From: DATEEG01 sp035525055
Lineage (GTDB): Bacteria > Actinomycetota > Acidimicrobiia > Spongiisociales > ZC4RG35
NCBI GenBank assembly: GCA_035525055.1
Contig: DATLEZ010000050.1
Location: 1-8,060, forward strand
DNA length: 8,060 nt
Direction: 5' to 3'
In this document: positions 4,753-8,060 of the stretch, in pieces
Layout of the letters: each line of letters begins with the position of its first letter
How positions within the stretch are numbered: position 1 is the first letter of the stretch
The notes under the pieces: model-generated
Database searches by the model: none
What the model was told of the DNA's origin: nothing
The model's input: only the letters and a program-made list of their open reading frames with translations
Program-made: the position numbers and the translations under genes

Positions 4753-7337
4753 TGGCGGGCAGAGGGAGCCAGGAGCGACAGGCCGGGCTCGACGAGTTCT
4801 TTTCAGGATTGGCGTTCAAGCCCGACGACTTCCAACGTGAGGCGATCGAGGCGATCGCCCGCGGTCACAGCGTTGTCGTCACGGCTCCAACCGGGGCGGG
4901 CAAGACTCTGGTGGCCGAGGGAGCGGTCCACCTGGCGCTACGGGAGAACCGGCGGGCCTTCTATACGACCCCAATCAAGGCTCTCAGCAATCAGAAGTTC
5001 GGCGACTTCGGGGCGATTTACGGGCCGGATCGGGTCGGTCTCCTGACCGGTGACAACGTCATCAATGGAGACGCCCCAGTCGTCGTGATGACCACTGAGG
5101 TGTTGCGGAACATGATCTATGCCGGTTCCTCGGCGCTCGACCGGGTCGGGGTAGTGGTGCTCGACGAGGTTCATTACCTGCAGGACCGATTTCGGGGCGC
5201 GGTCTGGGAAGAGGTGATCATCCATGCTCCCCGGCGAATCCAGCTTGTGGCCCTCTCGGCCACGATCGCAAACGCCGAGGAGTTCTCGTCGTGGGTGAGG
5301 GAGCGAAGGGGGCCAACCGAGCTGGTGCTCTCGACCCACCGTCCCGTGCCCCTGGAGCCGCGCTACATGCTCCGCGATCGGGTTTCGGACACGGTCAGGA
5401 TGATGCCGACGTTCAGCAGTCGCGATGGACGGCTGCGGCCCAATCCCAAGCTCGAACATCTCCTTAGCCTGGAGAAGGGCCGCCGGAGTCGATTCGCCAC
5501 TCCTGGAAGGGTGGAGACAATCGAACACCTGGCTGCTGAGGGCATGCTTCCGGCCATCTACTTCATCTTCTCGCGGGCAGGATGCGATGCCGCGGCCCTC
5601 CGAATGCTGGAATCGGCTGTCCGCCTCAACACTCCCGATGAGCGGGAGACGGTCAGGTCGTTCGCCGAGGAGCGAACCGCTCATCTGTCCGAGGCCGACC
5701 TGAGCGTGCTCGACTATCCAAGATGGTCGTCGCAGCTCGAGGCGGGGGCGGCACCCCACCACGCCGGCCTGGTACCGGCGTTCAAAGAAACTGTGGAACA
5801 GCTGTTCGCGATGGGGCTCCTGAAGGTTGTCTTTGCCACCGAGACCCTCGCCCTCGGAATAAACATGCCAGCCCGAACCGTGGTCCTCGAGAGTCTCAGC
5901 AAGTGGAGCGGCGAGGGTCACGAGATCATGCAGCCAGGCGACTACACCCAGCTGACAGGGCGGGCCGGGCGCCGCGGGATCGACGACGTCGGATATGGGG
6001 TAGTCCTGCACACTCCATTTGTTCCGTTTTCGCAGGTGACCCAGGTCGCAGCGGCAGGCAGCCATCCCCTGCGTTCGAGTTTCCGGCCAACGTACAACAT
6101 GGCGGCCAACCTGGCGGCCAACTACTCCAAGGAACGAGCGATCGAATTGCTCTCAGCCTCATTTGGCCAGTATCAGCGCCAGGAGGATCGCAGCGCCGCC
6201 ATCGCCCAACTCGCGCAGCTAGAGGAGCGGCTCCAGGCGGAGGAAGCGAAGGCGGCGTGTGAGCTCGGCTCGGTGGCCGAGTACATAGAGCTGACCAAGT
6301 CCGTGGAGACTCCCTCCCGCAGCGACCTGGTCGGAACGCTCCATCCGGGCGACGTAGTCGACATATCCGGGGGCCCCCGCCAGGGTCGGTACTTGATCTT
6401 GCGAAGGATCCGCCGGGAGGGGGGAGGCATGAAGCTGCTTGCACTGAGCACTTCAGGAAGAGTCATCCCGATCGGCAGCAAGGACCTGCCACCCCAAAGC
6501 GCCAAGGCTGCCACTCTCGATTTGCCCAAGCCATTCGCCCCGCGCGATCGCCGATTCCAGCAAGACGCGCTCCGGCTCATGCGCCGACTGCCGCCCCCGG
6601 CGCAGTCTGCGAAGCATGCCGCTGCCCGTCAGGAAGCCGACCCAACTCCCCGCCTCAATCATCCGGTGGCCGATTGCCGGGATCTGGAGAGCCACCTCCG
6701 CTCAGCCCGCCGCGCCCAGCGGACCCGCAAACAGATCGACCAACTCACCGCCGATCTACGTCAGTCCGGCGTGGGGTTGATCGAGGACTTCCAATCAATC
6801 ACAGGTCTCCTCGAGGACTTCGGCTATCTGTCGGGATGGAGTCTGACCGACCGCGGAAACCGGCTTCGGTTCATCTACAACGAACTCGATCTCCTCCTCG
6901 CCGAGGCCCTCGAGAGGGGCCTGTTCTGGAACCTGAGCGTTCCTGAATTGGTCGCCCTCGCATCCGGGTTCGTCTACGAGCCTCGCACGGACGAACGCCT
7001 GGTTCCGGTCTGGCCCACCGCAGGCCTAGCCGACCACTGGGCCGACCTGGAGAAGCTGTGGGAAGAACTGGTTGTACGTGAGCGAGCGGCGCGTTTGCCG
7101 CCCACCCGCCGTCCCGACCCTGGCTTTGCGGTGCTCGCGTACGAGTGGGCCGAGGGTGGTGAACTCGACGATTTGCCCTCCCTGCGGCTTCAGCCGGGCG
7201 ACTTCGTCAGGGTTTCCCGTCAACTGGTCGACCTGCTGAAGCAACTGAGAGATGTGTCACCCGAGTTGGCAGCCGAGGCCAGGGCTGCACTGACCGCCGT
7301 TGACCGGGGAGTGGTGGCTGCAATGGGAGTGGGGTAG
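4752..7337 (+). CDS. helY: Ski2/Mtr4-like DEAD/DEAH-box helicase HelY
   Basis: This 861-residue superfamily 2 helicase is close to M. tuberculosis HelY (about 906 residues) and related to eukaryotic Mtr4/Ski2, so an ATP-driven 3'-5' RNA-unwinding role is likely. Motifs in order: Walker A APTGAGKT (residues 45-52), TTPIKALSNQK (motif Ia), DEVH at 138-141 (Walker B), SAT at 169-171 (motif III), FATETLALGINMPART (motif V), and QLTGRAGRRG at 400-409 (motif VI with arginine fingers). A basic insert and an SH3/KOW-like segment (about 535-585, LHPGDVVDISGGPRQGRYLI) follow, then a C-terminal DSHCT domain (about 690-861) ending in the GDFVR and RGVVA motifs. The ATG at 4752 overlaps the tatC stop by one base (TGATG). 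The frame is open much further upstream, but only from this ATG does the sequence match the family N-terminus. Confidence 0.95.
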   Translation: MAGRGSQERQAGLDEFFSGLAFKPDDFQREAIEAIARGHSVVVTAPTGAGKTLVAEGAVHLALRENRRAFYTTPIKALSNQKFGDFGAIYGPDRVGLLTGDNVINGDAPVVVMTTEVLRNMIYAGSSALDRVGVVVLDEVHYLQDRFRGAVWEEVIIHAPRRIQLVALSATIANAEEFSSWVRERRGPTELVLSTHRPVPLEPRYMLRDRVSDTVRMMPTFSSRDGRLRPNPKLEHLLSLEKGRRSRFATPGRVETIEHLAAEGMLPAIYFIFSRAGCDAAALRMLESAVRLNTPDERETVRSFAEERTAHLSEADLSVLDYPRWSSQLEAGAAPHHAGLVPAFKETVEQLFAMGLLKVVFATETLALGINMPARTVVLESLSKWSGEGHEIMQPGDYTQLTGRAGRRGIDDVGYGVVLHTPFVPFSQVTQVAAAGSHPLRSSFRPTYNMAANLAANYSKERAIELLSASFGQYQRQEDRSAAIAQLAQLEERLQAEEAKAACELGSVAEYIELTKSVETPSRSDLVGTLHPGDVVDISGGPRQGRYLILRRIRREGGGMKLLALSTSGRVIPIGSKDLPPQSAKAATLDLPKPFAPRDRRFQQDALRLMRRLPPPAQSAKHAAARQEADPTPRLNHPVADCRDLESHLRSARRAQRTRKQIDQLTADLRQSGVGLIEDFQSITGLLEDFGYLSGWSLTDRGNRLRFIYNELDLLLAEALERGLFWNLSVPELVALASGFVYEPRTDERLVPVWPTAGLADHWADLEKLWEELVVRERAARLPPTRRPDPGFAVLAYEWAEGGELDDLPSLRLQPGDFVRVSRQLVDLLKQLRDVSPELAAEARAALTAVDRGVVAAMGVG

Positions 7338-7414
7338 AGCGTGGCGCGTGGTGCGAGGGTGTATTGGATCCCTTCCAGAGATCGGCGAAAGGCGAGCGGA
7401 CCACCCTCCAACGT

Positions 7415-7523
7415 GAAATTTGGTGCGTCAGTCCCGGCTGTCACCAAATCTGGCCTGCTACTCCCGGCTTCCGGGACTCATCCACCAGATTTCATGGGGA
7501 GCGGGAGCGACGCACCAAATTTC
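7415..7523. repeat. Nested palindromic element with CACCARATTTC-type motifs
   Basis: The outer arms are a perfect 15-bp inverted repeat, GAAATTTGGTGCGTC (7415-7429) and its reverse complement (7509-7523). Nested inside are TCCCG (7432-7436) with CGGGA (7502-7506), AAATCTGG (7446-7453) with CCAGATTT (7485-7492), and TCCCGG (7462-7467) with CCGGGA (7471-7476) around a 3-base loop. All four pairings are compatible, giving one long imperfect hairpin of 109 bases. ACGT occurs just outside each end (7411-7414 and 7527-7530), but not directly abutting on the right. The element could be a REP-like repeat, a small non-autonomous mobile element, or a transcription terminator. None of these is proven from one copy. 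Confidence 0.8.
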
Positions 7524-7535
7524 GGGACGTGGTCC

Positions 7536-7561
7536 GATCAAGAGGCTCGATCAGGAGGCTC
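7536..7561. repeat. 13-bp tandem duplication
   Basis: GATCAAGAGGCTC (7536-7548) is followed directly by GATCAGGAGGCTC (7549-7561), identical except for one base. It lies between the palindromic element and the lipid kinase gene. It may be replication slippage or a pair of protein-binding sites. Confidence 0.6.
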
Positions 7562-7582
7562 GACGCGATCCTTCGGTGATTC

Positions 7583-7612
7583 TTGACTGCCTCGGAACGC
7601 ATCACGCATCAC
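7583..7612 (+). promoter_or_regulatory. Weak promoter candidate with a GCATCAC tandem repeat
   Basis: TTGACT at 7583-7588 matches five of six bases of the sigma-70 -35 consensus (TTGACA). At a 17-base spacing the -10 position reads GCATCA, a poor match. The same stretch holds two adjacent copies of GCATCAC (7599-7605 and 7606-7612). It is placed 24-53 bases before the lipid kinase ATG, so it could drive that gene, but the -10 makes this uncertain. Confidence 0.25.
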
Positions 7613-7635
7613 CTCCCCCTCTACCCTCCCGGGAC

Positions 7636-8060
7636 ATGCCTGAGCCCTGGCTCGTCCTTGTCAACCTCAATGCCGGGCGAAAGTCGATCGACCCGGGGCG
7701 GGTGACAAAGGCTCTCAAGGACGCCGGCGTTGAGTTCGATCTGCAAATTCCGGAGTCGGCCGCCGAGATGACGGAGGCCATCGCATCGGCCGCCTCGAGC
7801 GGACGGTGGCGCCTCGCTGTGGTGGGGGGAGACGGGACGACCAGCCTGGCGGCTAACGCGATCCTAAAAGCCGAATGGTCTCGCCGACCAGTCCTCGGAG
7901 TGCTGCCCGGCGGGACCGGCGGCGACCTTCTCCGCACCTTTGGCCTTCCCAACAACATCGAGGGAGCCGCCGGCCACCTGCTCGGAGATTCGGTTTATCC
8001 GATTGACGTCGGCCGACTCGACGGTGAGTGGGGTGTTCGATATTTCGTCAACGTAGCCCA
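7636..8060 (+). CDS. Diacylglycerol kinase-family lipid kinase (3' partial)
   Basis: The visible 141 residues are the N-terminal part of a DAGK catalytic-domain protein (the DgkB/YegS/sphingosine kinase fold), which transfers phosphate from ATP to a lipid such as diacylglycerol. Key motifs are VNLNAGRK near the N-terminus, the nucleotide-binding loop VVGGDGTTSLAANAIL with GGDGT at residues 64-68, and LPGGTGGDLLRTFGLP. In the last motif, many relatives have GTGND or GTAND, with Asn before the Asp; here it is Gly. The window ends in the conserved YFVNVA segment, so well over half of a ~300-residue protein is missing. The ATG at 7636 was chosen because PWLVLVNLNAGR follows at the usual distance; no strong Shine-Dalgarno sequence is seen. 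A spacer of about 300 bases separates it from helY, so it is probably a separate transcription unit. The substrate cannot be told from this part. Confidence 0.88.
   Translation, partial: MPEPWLVLVNLNAGRKSIDPGRVTKALKDAGVEFDLQIPESAAEMTEAIASAASSGRWRLAVVGGDGTTSLAANAILKAEWSRRPVLGVLPGGTGGDLLRTFGLPNNIEGAAGHLLGDSVYPIDVGRLDGEWGVRYFVNVA

Larger units (their letters stand above)
7338..7635. other. Intergenic region of 298 bases with repeats
   Basis: The gap between helY and the lipid kinase gene contains no coding region I would support. Its central part is a nested palindromic element (7415-7523). Downstream are a 13-bp tandem repeat (7536-7561) and a 7-bp tandem repeat (7599-7612). Positions 7338-7410 show nothing I can identify. 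No classical terminator with a T-run follows helY; the large palindrome is the only candidate for ending transcription. Confidence 0.7.

Noticed and set aside
4938..6065. Open frame of 375 codons on the minus strand within helY
   Set aside because: It lies fully opposite a well-conserved helicase domain, shows no recognisable motifs, and long antisense frames are common in high-GC DNA.
7415..7527. CRISPR array in the repeated motif region
   Set aside because: Only three or four degenerate copies are present, in mixed orientation and with uneven spacing, and no cas genes are near.
7411..7530. ACGT flanking both ends of the palindrome as a target-site duplication
   Set aside because: On the right it is separated from the inverted repeat by three bases, it is only 4 bp long and self-palindromic, so chance is likely.
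7341..7586. Possible 81-residue protein across the palindromic element
   Set aside because: Its translation is dictated by the inverted repeats, with similar sequence readable on both strands, and it has no ribosome binding site or recognisable domain.
7658..7663. TTGTCA, resembling part of a PafBC-dependent promoter motif
   Set aside because: It lies inside the start of the lipid kinase coding sequence, and I see no matching downstream element at a fitting distance.

Overview
The window is a stretch of a high-GC chromosome from an actinobacterium. The evidence is a Pup-proteasome gene set (pafA, pafB, pafC) next to Tat translocase genes and a HelY-type helicase. As I recall it, this is the gene order of Mycobacterium tuberculosis Rv2097c-Rv2092c (pafA-pafB-pafC-tatA-tatC-helY). 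The proteins look diverged from the mycobacterial ones, so a deep lineage such as Acidimicrobiia is possible, but that is a guess. All genes read on the + strand.

Layout. Positions 1-1146 hold the C-terminal five-sixths of pafA, the Pup ligase; its first ~70 residues lie outside the window. pafB follows after 2 bases (1149-2069). pafC (2179-3108) is separated from pafB by a 94-bp inverted repeat made of 7-bp ACGT-containing units. Next come a 96-residue zinc-ribbon-like protein of unknown function (3202-3492), a strong intergenic hairpin (3496-3552), a TatA/TatB-family subunit with TatB-like features (3572-4042), tatC (4039-4752, TTG start overlapping the previous stop) and helY (4752-7337, start overlapping the tatC stop by one base). 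A gap of about 300 bp (7338-7635) carries a nested palindromic element with repeated CACCARATTTC-like motifs and two small tandem repeats. The window ends inside a diacylglycerol-kinase-family lipid kinase (7636-8060, partial).

How the genes fit together. PafA tags proteins with Pup for proteasomal degradation. PafB and PafC are WYL-domain regulators that, in mycobacteria, act as a pair to switch on the DNA damage response. The TatB-like protein and TatC form a twin-arginine export receptor. HelY is a Ski2/Mtr4-like helicase presumed to act on RNA. Tight spacing and overlaps suggest two co-translated blocks, pafA-pafB and tatB-tatC-helY, with structured spacers between pafB and pafC, around the zinc-ribbon gene, and after helY.

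Novelty. The coding content is mostly a conserved housekeeping locus and I see no complete new defence or mobile system. The parts worth a second look are the two palindromic repeat elements, the hairpin before the tat genes, the unassigned zinc-ribbon protein, and the TatB-like protein in the slot that mycobacteria give to TatA.
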